A stretch of 64,000 nt of DNA from an uncultured Prevotella sp. (GTDB taxonomy: Bacteria; Bacteroidota; Bacteroidia; Bacteroidales; Bacteroidaceae). The notes beneath the pieces were generated by a model, which saw only the letters and a list, made by a program, of their open reading frames with translations, was not told the DNA's origin and did no database searches. A program made the position numbers and the translations under genes. The DNA lies in the NCBI GenBank assembly GCA_944319795.1, contig CALUFA010000005.1, positions 27,925 through 91,924 on the forward strand, given 5' to 3'. Positions 8,387 to 17,343 of this stretch are shown one piece after another (positions within the stretch are counted from its first letter, which is position 1; every line of letters starts with the position of its first letter).

Positions 8387-9703
8387 ATGGCATTTAAATA
8401 TCTTCCCCATACAGAGCAGGACATTAACGAAATGTTGGCGCGTGTGGGAGTAAAGTCGCTTGACGGCTTATATGCAGACGTACCCGAGGAGATTCGCTTC
8501 AAGGGTGACTACAATCTGCCCGAAGCCATGAGCGAAGTCGAGATAAGACAGTTTTTCGACGGTTTGAGCCGTAATGACAAACAACTGACATGCTTCGCCG
8601 GAGCCGGCGTATACGACCATTACACCCCCTCGATAATACCTTACATCGTGGAACGCTCTGAGTTCCTTACGAGCTACACCCCATACCAAGCCGAGATTTC
8701 ACAAGGCACGCTCCATTATATCTTTGAGTACCAGACAATGATGGCACGCCTTACAGGCATGGATATTTCAAACGCCTCAATGTACGACGGTACCACGGCT
8801 ACGGCCGAAGCGGTGATGATGGCCGCAGCCGTAGCCAAGAAAGCCGACACCGTACTTGTATCTGAAACCGTCGACCCGAAAACGGTCGACGTTATAAAGA
8901 CTTACGCCCACTTTCAAGGCATAGGCATAGAAATCATAAAACAAGACAACGGCGCAACCGACAACAACGGCATTAAAAGCCGCATAAGCAAAGGCGGAGT
9001 AGCAGGCGTCGTGGTACAGCAGCCAAACCGCTACGGCATCATCGAGGATTACGACGGACTGGCCGCCGCATGCCATGACAACAAGGCACTGTTAATAATA
9101 AACTCAGTGGCAGCTGACCTCGCACTGCTGAAAACCCCTGGCGAATGGGGCGCAGACATCGCCGTTGGCGACGGACAGTCGCTCGGCATTCCGATGTCGT
9201 TCGGCGGACCTTACGTAGGATATTTATGCTGCACTGAGAAACTGATGCGCAAAATGCCGGGCCGTATCGTCGGCCAGACAAGCGACAACCGCGGCAACCG
9301 TGCGTTCGTACTGACTTTGCAAGCACGAGAGCAACACATCAGAAGACAGAAAGCCACGTCGAACATCTGTTCAAACGAGAGCCTGATGGCTTTGTACGCC
9401 ACGGTTTACATGTCGGTAATGGGCAAGCACGGACTAAAGGAAGCCGCCGCTTTGTCATACGCAGGGGCGCACTATCTGTGCGACAAACTCATTGCAACAG
9501 GCCGATTCCGTTTGTCTTACGACCGTCCGTTCTTCAACGAATTCTGCGTTAAATACGACGGCGACGTCGACGAACTGCGCAAACGGCTCGAAACTGAAGG
9601 CATACTCGGCGGCATCAAGACCGGCGACGATGAAATAATGTTTGCCGTAACCGAACGGCGCACTAAGGAAGAAATCGACAAACTCGTTGAACTATCCAAA
9701 TAA
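8387..9703 (+). CDS. gcvPA: Glycine dehydrogenase (decarboxylating) subunit 1
   Basis: A 438-residue alpha subunit of a split P-protein. It aligns with the N-terminal half of single-chain GcvP (TSYTPYQAEISQGTLHYIFEYQTM; SNASMYDGTTATAEA). It lacks the pyridoxal-phosphate lysine, which is in subunit 2, as expected for this two-subunit form. It helps decarboxylate glycine and load the methylamine onto GcvH. The beta-subunit start codon lies 10 bp beyond its stop, indicating tight coupling. Confidence 0.95.
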   Translation: MAFKYLPHTEQDINEMLARVGVKSLDGLYADVPEEIRFKGDYNLPEAMSEVEIRQFFDGLSRNDKQLTCFAGAGVYDHYTPSIIPYIVERSEFLTSYTPYQAEISQGTLHYIFEYQTMMARLTGMDISNASMYDGTTATAEAVMMAAAVAKKADTVLVSETVDPKTVDVIKTYAHFQGIGIEIIKQDNGATDNNGIKSRISKGGVAGVVVQQPNRYGIIEDYDGLAAACHDNKALLIINSVAADLALLKTPGEWGADIAVGDGQSLGIPMSFGGPYVGYLCCTEKLMRKMPGRIVGQTSDNRGNRAFVLTLQAREQHIRRQKATSNICSNESLMALYATVYMSVMGKHGLKEAAALSYAGAHYLCDKLIATGRFRLSYDRPFFNEFCVKYDGDVDELRKRLETEGILGGIKTGDDEIMFAVTERRTKEEIDKLVELSK

Positions 9704-9713
9704 AACCAGAATC

Positions 9714-11153
9714 ATGAACAACAAACTATACGGGAAGCTGATATTCGAGCTTTCCCACGAAGGGCGCAAGGCTTACTCTTTACCGAGCAATAAATATGGC
9801 AACTACGAGCTGCCGGCCGACATGAGGCGGCAAGCCGACGCCGAGCTGCCTGAATGCGATGAACTTACAGTTGTGCGCCACTATACCAACATGAGCGGTA
9901 ACAACTTCGGCGTGGACAACGGCTTCTACCCGTTGGGCAGCTGCACGATGAAATACAACCCCTACATTGACGAGGAAATAGCCGCGCGTCCCGAGTTTAC
10001 GGCAGTCCACCCGGCACAGCCGGCCAATACATGCCAAGGTGCATTGGCTGTTTATTACAATCTGCAGAAATCGCTTGCTGCGATAACAGGATTGAGTGAA
10101 TTCACCCTCAATCCGTTCGCCGGTGCGCACGGCGAGCTGACCGGACTGATGATCATCCGCGCTTACCACGAGAGCCGGGGCGACTTCAAGCGTGTGAAAG
10201 TAATCGTTCCTGATTCAGCCCACGGCACTAACCCTGCTTCGGCGGCTGTTTGCGGATTAGAAGTCGTCGAGGTAAAGAGTAACGCCGACGGGACAATCGA
10301 CATCGACCACTTACGCAGCCTGCTCGATGACACCGTGGCTGCAATAATGATGACAAACCCAAACACTCTCGGACTTTTCGAGCCTGGAATACCCGAAATA
10401 GCCAAGATTGTGCACGAATGCGGAGCTTTGCTCTACTACGACGGAGCCAACCTAAACCCGATGCTCGGGGCAAGCCGCCCAGGCGACATGGGCTTCGACG
10501 TGATGCACATCAACCTACACAAGACTTTCTCGACGCCACACGGCGGCGGAGGTCCAGGCTGTGGTCCGGTAGGCGTAAGGGAAGGACTTGAAAGATTCCT
10601 GCCCAAACCAAAAGTCGTAAAAAACGGCGATATGTATGAAATAGAAACCGGCGGCGAAGGCGAGATTCACGTAGGCGCATTCCTCGGCAACTTCGACGTA
10701 GCCGTAAAGGCTTACACTTACATTCTCTCGCTCGGCCGTGAGAATATTAAGATGGTCGGCCCGTTGGCAACGCTCAACGCAAACTATATAAAGGAAAGCC
10801 TGAAAGACGTTTACGAACTGCCCATTAACGGGCTGTGCAAACACGAGTTCGTGTTCGACGGTCTGAAAGATAAGAGTACCGGCGTAACCACGATGGATGT
10901 CGCAAAACGCCTGCTCGACTTCGGTTTCCACGCTCCTACGATATACTTCCCGTTGCTTTTCCACGAGGCAATGATGATTGAACCTACCGAAAGCGAAGGG
11001 AAGGACACGATCGACGAGTTCATCAACATCATGCGTGAAATCGCCCGTGAAGCCAAGGAAGAACCTGATTTGGTAAAGAACGCACCGCACAACACCCCGA
11101 TAGGACGCGTTGACGACGTGCAGGCAGCCAAACATCCAGTTCTTAAATTCTAA
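9714..11153 (+). CDS. gcvPB: Glycine dehydrogenase (decarboxylating) subunit 2
   Basis: The 479-residue catalytic subunit of the split P-protein. The pyridoxal-phosphate lysine is K270 in HINLHKTFSTPHGGGG. The glycine-binding region GSCTMKYNPY is present near the N-terminus. The ATG at 9714 is preferred over an in-frame TTG at 9687 that would overlap gcvPA, because family members begin close to NNKLYGKLIFE. It works with gcvPA, gcvT, gcvH and the E3 enzyme encoded downstream. Confidence 0.95.
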   Translation: MNNKLYGKLIFELSHEGRKAYSLPSNKYGNYELPADMRRQADAELPECDELTVVRHYTNMSGNNFGVDNGFYPLGSCTMKYNPYIDEEIAARPEFTAVHPAQPANTCQGALAVYYNLQKSLAAITGLSEFTLNPFAGAHGELTGLMIIRAYHESRGDFKRVKVIVPDSAHGTNPASAAVCGLEVVEVKSNADGTIDIDHLRSLLDDTVAAIMMTNPNTLGLFEPGIPEIAKIVHECGALLYYDGANLNPMLGASRPGDMGFDVMHINLHKTFSTPHGGGGPGCGPVGVREGLERFLPKPKVVKNGDMYEIETGGEGEIHVGAFLGNFDVAVKAYTYILSLGRENIKMVGPLATLNANYIKESLKDVYELPINGLCKHEFVFDGLKDKSTGVTTMDVAKRLLDFGFHAPTIYFPLLFHEAMMIEPTESEGKDTIDEFINIMREIAREAKEEPDLVKNAPHNTPIGRVDDVQAAKHPVLKF

Positions 11154-11171
11154 AAACGAAAACGCTTCTTG

Positions 11172-11236
11172 CACCGTAAGGTTATGGGAAATACTGTAAA
11201 ACTATTATCTACGTACCCATGACCTTACGGTTTTTC
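11172..11236. repeat. Word-repeat hairpin between gcvPB and lpd
   Basis: ACCGTAAGGTTATGGG (11174-11189) is matched by CCCATGACCTTACGGT (11217-11232), a near-perfect 16-bp stem around a 27-nt loop. It belongs to the GGTTxTACGG word family. Confidence 0.7.
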
Positions 11237-11266
11237 ATAACAAAGCAAACACAATCAATATAAAAA

Positions 11267-12595
11267 ATGAAATCAGACATCATAATCATAGGCGCAGGCC
11301 CGGGCGGTTACCATACTGCGGCATACGCCGCACACCACGGTTTAAGCGTCACAATTTTCGAAAAAGCCGACGTAGGCGGAACTTGCCTCAACTGCGGTTG
11401 CATACCGACGAAAGCGCTTTGCCATGACGCAGAGTCAATTGAAGCTGCAACCCGTATATACGGGAACAGACCGGCGGTCGACTTTGACAAAATATCCGAA
11501 CGCCAGCGCGAAGTAGTATCAAAGCTAAGACAGGGAGTGGAAACAATGATGGCACAACCGGGCATAACGCTCGTCAAAGGCGACGCCGTGCTTAAAGACC
11601 AACATACGGTAACCGCCGACGGAGTGGAATATTCTGCCGACAACATCATCATTGCGACAGGCTCACGCCCGAAGATGCCTCCGATTAAAGGCATCGACCT
11701 ACCCGGGGTTATGACATCCACCGAACTGCTTGCCACCGACGCCCTGCCGAAAAAGCTGTGCATCGTCGGCGCAGGAGTGATAGGACTTGAATTCGCATCG
11801 GTTTTCAACACGTTCGGAAGCGAAGTTACAGTGATTGAATACATGAAGGAATGCCTTCCGCCATACGACCAAGACATATCTAAACGTGTGCGCAAGGCCA
11901 TGGAAAAGCGCGGCATAAAGTTCATAATGCAAGCCGGTGTGAATACTATCGACAACAACGGCGGCGAACTCAGAGTAAGTTATGAATGCAAAGGCAAGGC
12001 CGGCGAAACATGCGCCGACGCCGTACTTATAGCAACGGGCCGCGCAGCCAACACTGAAGGGATCGGCCTTGACGGCTTAGGCATAGCCACGGAAAGGGGA
12101 TGCATCATCGTAGACGACAACATGCGGACCAACGTCGACAACGTTTACGCCGTAGGCGACGTGAACGGACGGTGCATGTTGGCGCACGCCGCAATAATGC
12201 AAGGCATGCGCAGCGTAAACCGCATACTCGGCCGGGCCGACGAAATACGGCTTGACGTAATGCCTTCAGCAGTGTTCTCCAACCCTGAAGCGGCCGCCGT
12301 CGGGCTGACCGAGGCGCAATGCCGCGAAGCCGGTATGGAATACACCGCACGAAAGACCCCGTTCCGTGCCAACGGCCGTGCCGTGGCCGACGAAGCCGAC
12401 GGAGGATTAATCAAACTTATAACCAATAACGACGGAACGATTATCGGCTGCCACGTATGCGGTTCGCATGCGGCCGACATCGTGCAAGAAGCCTCGGCGC
12501 TGATGTCGCTCGGATGCAAGGCAGACAGACTGCACGACATAACCCACATCCACCCTACCATTGCGGAATTACTGAGAGACTCCGTTGAGAACTGA
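11267..12595 (+). CDS. lpdA: Dihydrolipoyl dehydrogenase (E3)
   Basis: A 442-residue FAD disulfide oxidoreductase that re-oxidises dihydrolipoyl-GcvH using NAD+. The FAD site is GAGPGGY (9-15). The redox disulfide is C40/C45 in GGTCLNCGCIPTK, where an extra cysteine C43 replaces the usual valine. The NAD site is GAGVIGLEFA near 168, and the catalytic His-Glu pair is HIHPTIAELL at the C-terminus. The length is slightly short for E3 (usually 450-475), but all motifs are present. It closes the glycine cleavage block. The HMA-AraC gene starts 11 bp later, so read-through is likely. Confidence 0.95.
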   Translation: MKSDIIIIGAGPGGYHTAAYAAHHGLSVTIFEKADVGGTCLNCGCIPTKALCHDAESIEAATRIYGNRPAVDFDKISERQREVVSKLRQGVETMMAQPGITLVKGDAVLKDQHTVTADGVEYSADNIIIATGSRPKMPPIKGIDLPGVMTSTELLATDALPKKLCIVGAGVIGLEFASVFNTFGSEVTVIEYMKECLPPYDQDISKRVRKAMEKRGIKFIMQAGVNTIDNNGGELRVSYECKGKAGETCADAVLIATGRAANTEGIGLDGLGIATERGCIIVDDNMRTNVDNVYAVGDVNGRCMLAHAAIMQGMRSVNRILGRADEIRLDVMPSAVFSNPEAAAVGLTEAQCREAGMEYTARKTPFRANGRAVADEADGGLIKLITNNDGTIIGCHVCGSHAADIVQEASALMSLGCKADRLHDITHIHPTIAELLRDSVEN

Positions 12596-12606
12596 CACAC
12601 AGCACA

Positions 12607-13176
12607 ATGACAACCCTTTACATAAAGAACATGGTGTGCGACAGGTGCAAGGCAGCCGTCACCAACGTCCTGAAGAACTTAGGACTTACCCCTGTGTCGG
12701 TAGAACTCGGCATTGCAAACATAGCCGAAGTAATCGACAAAGGCAAAGTCGACGAGATTAGCTCGGTGCTGAACGACTTGGGCTTTGAACTGTTAGAAGA
12801 CAAACAAAAGCAGACAATCGACAGAATAAAAAGCGAGATAATCGAACTTGTACACTACCGCGATAATAGGTCTGACGTAAACCTATCAACCTATTTGGCC
12901 GACAAACTCGGCACTGATTACAGCGCATTGAGCAAACTGTTTTCCGAGAGCATGGGAATGACGATCGAGAAATATTTCATCCTGCAAAAGATTGAACGCG
13001 TGAAGGAACTTATCTTTTACGACGAAATGTCGCTCGGCGAGATAGCAATAAAGATGAACTACTCGAGTACGGCGTACCTCAGCACACAGTTCAAGAGCGT
13101 AACGGGAATGACTCCTTCACAGTTCAAGGCCATGCGCAAAAAAGATCTTAAGCAATTGGACAAAGTGGGGGTGTAA
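12607..13176 (+). CDS. HMA-domain / AraC-type HTH fusion regulator
   Basis: A 189-residue protein in two parts. Residues 1-70 resemble a heavy-metal-associated fold with a metal-type CxxC (MVCDRCKAAV; C11 and C14). Residues about 80-180 are an AraC/XylS helix-turn-helix pair (SLGEIAIKMNYSSTAYLSTQFKSVTGMTPSQF). It could be a metal-sensing transcription factor in which the HMA domain binds copper or zinc. The next gene on the strand is a copper-type P-ATPase with a related CxxC, which is a plausible target. The short gap to lpd suggests co-transcription with the glycine cleavage genes, while about 600 bp of repeats separate it from the ATPase. Metal specificity is inferred. Confidence 0.8.
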   Translation: MTTLYIKNMVCDRCKAAVTNVLKNLGLTPVSVELGIANIAEVIDKGKVDEISSVLNDLGFELLEDKQKQTIDRIKSEIIELVHYRDNRSDVNLSTYLADKLGTDYSALSKLFSESMGMTIEKYFILQKIERVKELIFYDEMSLGEIAIKMNYSSTAYLSTQFKSVTGMTPSQFKAMRKKDLKQLDKVGV

Positions 13177-13177
13177 G

Positions 13178-13344
13178 GTTATGCGGGGTGTGAGGTTTTG
13201 CGGTTTTACGGTTATACGGTTTTACGGTTATACGGTTATACGGTTGTGAGGTTTTACGGTTATACGGTTGTGAAGTTTTACGGTTATACGGTTGTGAGGT
13301 TTTACGGTTATACGGTTGTGAGGTTATATGGTTATAAGGTTAAA
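13178..13344 (+). repeat. Left arm of a GGTTxTACGG word-repeat array
   Basis: About 15 copies of near-identical words GGTTTTACGGTTATACGGTT follow the AraC stop. The apparent reading frame through it (repeats of FYGYTV) is a by-product of the repeat. The complementary words occur at 13580-13699, with a palindromic element between the two arms. Confidence 0.8.
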
Positions 13345-13582
13345 ATGAATGTCCGCAATCAACATAAATACATACTTCTTCTGAAGAAATCAGTCCTAAG
13401 AAGTCGGCAGCATTTTGTCATTCCGGGCCGAGACCCGGAATCCAGAAACCCCATTTATAATAACGTGGCTGAATACATTGGATTCCGGGTCTCGGCCCGG
13501 AATGACAAAATGCTGCCGACTTCTTAGAAGAGGACATAGAATTAGGTATAATTGGAGTGATTGCGGATATTCATTTTAACCT
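13338..13582. mobile_element. Palindromic MITE-like element, copy 1
   Basis: Outer inverted ends AATGAATGTCCGCAATCA and TGATTGCGGATATTCATT bound an inner palindrome whose 49-nt arms (13396-13444 and 13479-13527) match almost perfectly. The arms contain AAGAAGTCGGCAG, GTCATTCCGGGCC and ACCCGGAATCCA. No protein is encoded. It sits in the middle of a word-repeat inverted repeat. Confidence 0.7.
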
Positions 13583-13699
13583 TATAACCCCACAACCTCA
13601 TAACCATGAAACCCTACAACCGCATAACCATTAAACCCTACAACCGTATACCCCCACAACCTCATAACCCAAAAACCGTAAAACCACAAAACCTCATAA
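13580..13699 (-). repeat. Right arm of the word-repeat array
   Basis: Contains CCTCATAACC, CCGTATACCC and AACCGTAAAACC words complementary to 13178-13344. Confidence 0.75.
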
Positions 13700-13774
13700 A
13701 TCTTTTCCATAATTCCGTAACACGCCGAAAGTTTGTTTTATGTACTTTTGCACAAAACAAACCCACAAAGAATT

Positions 13775-15682
13775 ATGGAGAAAAAGACAATAGCAGTTAT
13801 AGGTATGGCGTGCGCAGGATGCGCCGCCAACGTTGAGAGGCGGCTCAACCAGCTTGACGGCATTAAGTCGGCAAGCGTCAACTTCGCCGCACGCACGGCC
13901 TTGGTTGAATACGACCCGAAGGCCATTACGCCAAAGACGATGAAAGACGAAATAATCAAAGCCGGTTACGACCTTGTGATCGACGAACACGAATCGGTCG
14001 AGACTATCGAGCGGACGGCATACCGCCGCCTCGTTAATAAAGCCTTAACGTCGTGGGTGTTGGCCATTCTTACGATGGGCATTTCCATGAATTGGCTGCA
14101 CATTGGCGGCCGGGACACGGCCAACCAGACGATGCTCATCCTCGCGTTGTTCAACCTCGCGTATTGCGGAAACATGTTTTACGCCAACACTTTGAAACAA
14201 CTTAAGCACGGCTCGGCCAACATGGACACGCTCGTGGCCATGAGCACGGCAATATCTTTCGTGTTCAGCGTGTTCAACACGTTTTGGGGCGACTCTTTCT
14301 GGGGTTCGCGCGGCATTGAGAACCATACGTATTACGACGCATCCGTAATGATAATAACATTCGTCTTGACCGGCCGCACGCTTGAAGAGAGGGCGAAGAA
14401 GAGCACTGCGTCAGCCATACGAGCACTGATGGGACTCGCCCCTAAGACCGCACACCTCGTAAACGGCGACGCCACGGTAGACGTACCGATAGCCACGCTC
14501 GAAAAAGGCGACACCATCGAGATACGCCAAGGCGAGAAAGTGCCCGTAGACGGCACCGTAACATCAGGCGAGGCTTACATCGACGAGAGCATGATAACGG
14601 GCGAGCCTACGCCGGCCAAGAGGGACACGGGCGACAAGGTGTTCGCCGGAACGATAGTAAAACAAGGCTGCCTGCATTTCCGTGCGCAGCAGGTAGGCAC
14701 GGAAACAATGCTCGCCCAAATAATAAAAATGGTGCAAGAGGCGCAAGGCAGCAAAGCTCCCGTGCAGCGCGTGGTCGACAAGATCGCGCTCGTGTTCGTG
14801 CCGGCGGTGCTTGGCCTGTCGGTGCTTACGTTTATATTATGGTACGCCTGCGGCGGAAGCGCCCTTCTGCCCCATGCCATTCTTTCTGCCGTGTCGGTGC
14901 TCGTCATCGCCTGCCCGTGCGCACTCGGATTAGCAACGCCCACCGCACTAATGGTAGGCATCGGCAAGGCGGCGCGCAAGAACATACTGATTAAGGACGC
15001 TGCTGCGCTCGAAGAAATCCGCAAAATAGACGCGCTCGTAATCGACAAGACGGGAACGCTGACCATTCCCAACAAAGACGTAGACTTCACCAAGGCCGAC
15101 GCGCTGTCGCCCGACGAGCGCGAGACGCTGAAACCGCACGCACGCGAGGCCATGCAAGCGCTCAGGCAGGAAGGCATCGAGGTCTACATGATGAGCGGCG
15201 ACAAGGACGAGGCCGCGCGCTATTGGGCCAGCAAGGCCGGAATCAGCCACTACCGCAGCAAGGTTATGCCGCAAGACAAGGAGGACATGGTAAGGCAGCT
15301 GCAGGCCGAAGGCAAGCATGTAGCTATGGTAGGCGACGGCATAAACGACACCCAGGCCTTAGCCGCGGCCGACGTAAGCATCGCAATGGGCAAGGGCACC
15401 GACATAGCTATGGACGTGGCGCAAGTAACGCTGATGGGTTCTGACCTTAGGCGCATACCCGACGCAATAAAACTGTCGCGCGCGACGGTAGGCATGATCA
15501 AGCAAAACCTGTTTTGGGCGTTCATCTACAACGTTGTCTGCATACCGCTCGCCGCAGGAGTGCCTTACTTATTCGGCGCACACTGGCAGATAACCCCCAT
15601 GTGGGCCAGCGCACTAATGGCATTCTCGAGCATCAGCGTGGTGCTCAACAGCCTGAGACTTAATTTAATGCACAATGCATAA
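13775..15682 (+). CDS. Copper-type P1B ATPase lacking the nucleotide-binding domain
   Basis: A 635-residue heavy-metal P-type ATPase. Seen in order are an N-terminal HMA domain (GMACAGC, C13/C16), about four membrane helices, an actuator domain with TGEP, the transport motif C380-P-C382, the phosphorylation site DKTGT (D424), a hinge reading SGD (474-476, normally TGD), GDGIND near 519, and two last helices. Only about 50 residues lie between DKTGT and SGD. CopA-type pumps have over 100 there, forming the ATP-binding N-domain with its HP motif. The frame is intact, so this is an in-frame absence and not a frameshift. The start at 13775 replaces an in-frame TTG at 13733. Copper export is the family role. 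Activity without the N-domain is uncertain. Confidence 0.85.
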   Translation: MEKKTIAVIGMACAGCAANVERRLNQLDGIKSASVNFAARTALVEYDPKAITPKTMKDEIIKAGYDLVIDEHESVETIERTAYRRLVNKALTSWVLAILTMGISMNWLHIGGRDTANQTMLILALFNLAYCGNMFYANTLKQLKHGSANMDTLVAMSTAISFVFSVFNTFWGDSFWGSRGIENHTYYDASVMIITFVLTGRTLEERAKKSTASAIRALMGLAPKTAHLVNGDATVDVPIATLEKGDTIEIRQGEKVPVDGTVTSGEAYIDESMITGEPTPAKRDTGDKVFAGTIVKQGCLHFRAQQVGTETMLAQIIKMVQEAQGSKAPVQRVVDKIALVFVPAVLGLSVLTFILWYACGGSALLPHAILSAVSVLVIACPCALGLATPTALMVGIGKAARKNILIKDAAALEEIRKIDALVIDKTGTLTIPNKDVDFTKADALSPDERETLKPHAREAMQALRQEGIEVYMMSGDKDEAARYWASKAGISHYRSKVMPQDKEDMVRQLQAEGKHVAMVGDGINDTQALAAADVSIAMGKGTDIAMDVAQVTLMGSDLRRIPDAIKLSRATVGMIKQNLFWAFIYNVVCIPLAAGVPYLFGAHWQITPMWASALMAFSSISVVLNSLRLNLMHNA

Positions 15683-15866
15683 TTCATAATGCATAATAAG
15701 GCTGCGCGGTGCGTCTGTCCATATTATACACTATTTCGATGATGCTGTTTGTAAAGTAATGTGTATTGTGGACGGACGCACCGCGCAGCCTTATTATGAA
15801 TTATGCATTGTGCATTATGAATTATGAATTATGAATTATGCATTATGAATTATGAATTGTGCATTG
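15664..15866. repeat. Nested inverted repeat: ATGCATAAT words around a GC-rich stem
   Basis: Outer words (GCATAATTCATAATGCATAA left, repeated ATGAATTATGCATT right) flank a 22-bp GC-rich stem: GGCTGCGCGGTGCGTC (from 15701) pairs with GGACGCACCGCGCAGCC (to 15790). The centre is about 50 nt. It lies between convergent genes and may act as a two-way terminator. Confidence 0.7.
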
Positions 15867-15867
15867 C

Positions 15868-16554
15868 TTAAGGCCTTCTTTCCGTCTCCACGGTTACTTG
15901 TATGCTGAACTGCGGGTTGAAATTATACTTCACCGCAGCGCCGATGCGGTCGCCGATGCGGTTCATGTCGTAAAGAGGCATGGGCATAGACTTGTTTACA
16001 AGCGACTTCTGCCCGAAGATGTAGCCTTCCCAATGCTCGTCGAACTTATATCCGAGCACGGCGTTGATGCCCGCGTCGCGATACGGGTCGTGCGACCAGT
16101 AAACATTGTTCATGTAGCCGCCTACGGCAAACGAGAGCTTGTCGGTTATCGGCACGGCATACATCGCCGAGATGCTTTGGGCGAAGCCTGCGCCCTTCCA
16201 CGGGCTGTCGCCGAACACGGCGAACACCGACGCGCCGAGACTCACGTTGAGCCCCTTGTGCAACTGCCAGTCGTACAGCCCGAACCAACTATACGGATAC
16301 ATGTTGATATACGCCTGGCCGAAGCGGTTGAGCATGGGCAGATGCAAAGAGTCGGCAGGCGCAAGAGCCTCTCCACTGTAACCGTCGTAAACGTACATGT
16401 CGGCCGGGGCGTCGCTTCCGCCGATTATTTCCGCCTCGGGCCGGGCCGTATTGACCGTCGCCGAATCGGCCAAAGCCCCAACGGTTTTGACCTCTTGAGC
16501 CGCTGCCACCGCGCAAAAGGCTGCGGCGAGAAATATCATAAACGTCCTTTTCAT
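15868..16554 (-). CDS. Putative outer-membrane or periplasmic protein
   Basis: 228 residues from the ATG at 16554. That start is chosen because MKRTFMIFLAAAFCAVAAAQ is a clean signal peptide, whereas the longer frame to 16605 adds a non-signal tail. The mature part has many aromatic residues in alternating short strands (YSWFGLYDW; YVYDGYSG; VGGYMNNVYWSHD) and ends in a polar-aromatic strand, which suggests a small beta-barrel. I do not recognise a named family. It converges with the P-ATPase gene and stands alone. Confidence 0.7.
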   Translation of the reverse strand: MKRTFMIFLAAAFCAVAAAQEVKTVGALADSATVNTARPEAEIIGGSDAPADMYVYDGYSGEALAPADSLHLPMLNRFGQAYINMYPYSWFGLYDWQLHKGLNVSLGASVFAVFGDSPWKGAGFAQSISAMYAVPITDKLSFAVGGYMNNVYWSHDPYRDAGINAVLGYKFDEHWEGYIFGQKSLVNKSMPMPLYDMNRIGDRIGAAVKYNFNPQFSIQVTVETERRP

Positions 16555-17343
16555 CTTGCATTGAATGTTCTGCAACAGGGGCGCATGCTTCCTCCAAACG
16601 CCCACCCGTGTGCATGTTATACCTTACAAATATACGGAATCGACGGCTAACGACAAAGAACCCAATCTTATTTTTTGTCTTTATTATCCTTTCCAGCCTT
16701 GCGCTAAAGGTTATTTTACGTCTGTACGGTATAAGACTTACCATTATACAGCCAATACCACATTGCTTAGCGCCAACGCAAAAAGTAACTTCGGTTATGT
16801 TTTTTAACGCCATAACGTCATTTGGGGAATGCCCGTCAGAAATCGACAAACAGGGAATGCGCATGCGCCTAAACGCCCCTTCAAACAAGAAAAACAAGCC
16901 CCGGCAACGCATTTAACGGCAAAGCGCAAGGTAAAAGGCCATGTATTGCAAGCCCATCGGCAGCCTTTCGCCCGACGGTTTGCCGCAAACAACGCTCCCA
17001 AACGCGGCTTATTGGCGGCCGAAAAGCATCATTCGGCGCATAAAAACGGCGCCACCCGTTGCACATTCCAGCGCAAAAAGACGTAACACACTGGCGCACA
17101 GCCGATAGCGTTTGCACGCCGTTTTCGGCGTTATTTCAGCCCGACGGTTTCCCTTTTCGGAAAAAGCCAGGATAAGAGCGTCAACGTTTTCCAAAAAGAA
17201 AGCAAAGCCGGCGATACGGCGTCATAATGTAAAAGCCGCAAAAGCGGCGGTAAGGCAGGCAGAAAAATAAAACCATGCCAACTCTTGCCACATTTAAAGG
17301 AAATGCTTAACTTTGCATAAACAACATACTATTACATCGACCT
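16555..17343. other. Gene-free stretch upstream of the TPR gene
   Basis: No frame here has a convincing start, composition or length. The stretch contains many short GC-rich dyads (GCCGTTTTCGGC, GCCGCAAAAGCGGC) and ends in a promoter. No RNA gene was recognised. Confidence 0.5.
17285..17315 (+). promoter_or_regulatory. Bacteroidota-type promoter of the TPR gene
   Basis: TTGC at 17285 and TAACTTTG at 17308-17315 are 19 bp apart. Transcription would begin about 20 nt before the TPR start codon. Confidence 0.6.

Noticed and set aside
13198-13527. Open frame with repeated FYGYTV residues
   Set aside because: It is the translation of the GGTTTTACGG word repeat and then runs through the palindromic element; no start context and no homologous fold.
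16804-17194. Several short frames between the outer-membrane-like gene and the TPR gene
   Set aside because: Short, overlapping on both strands, no start context and no recognisable domain; they arise in GC-rich dyad sequence.
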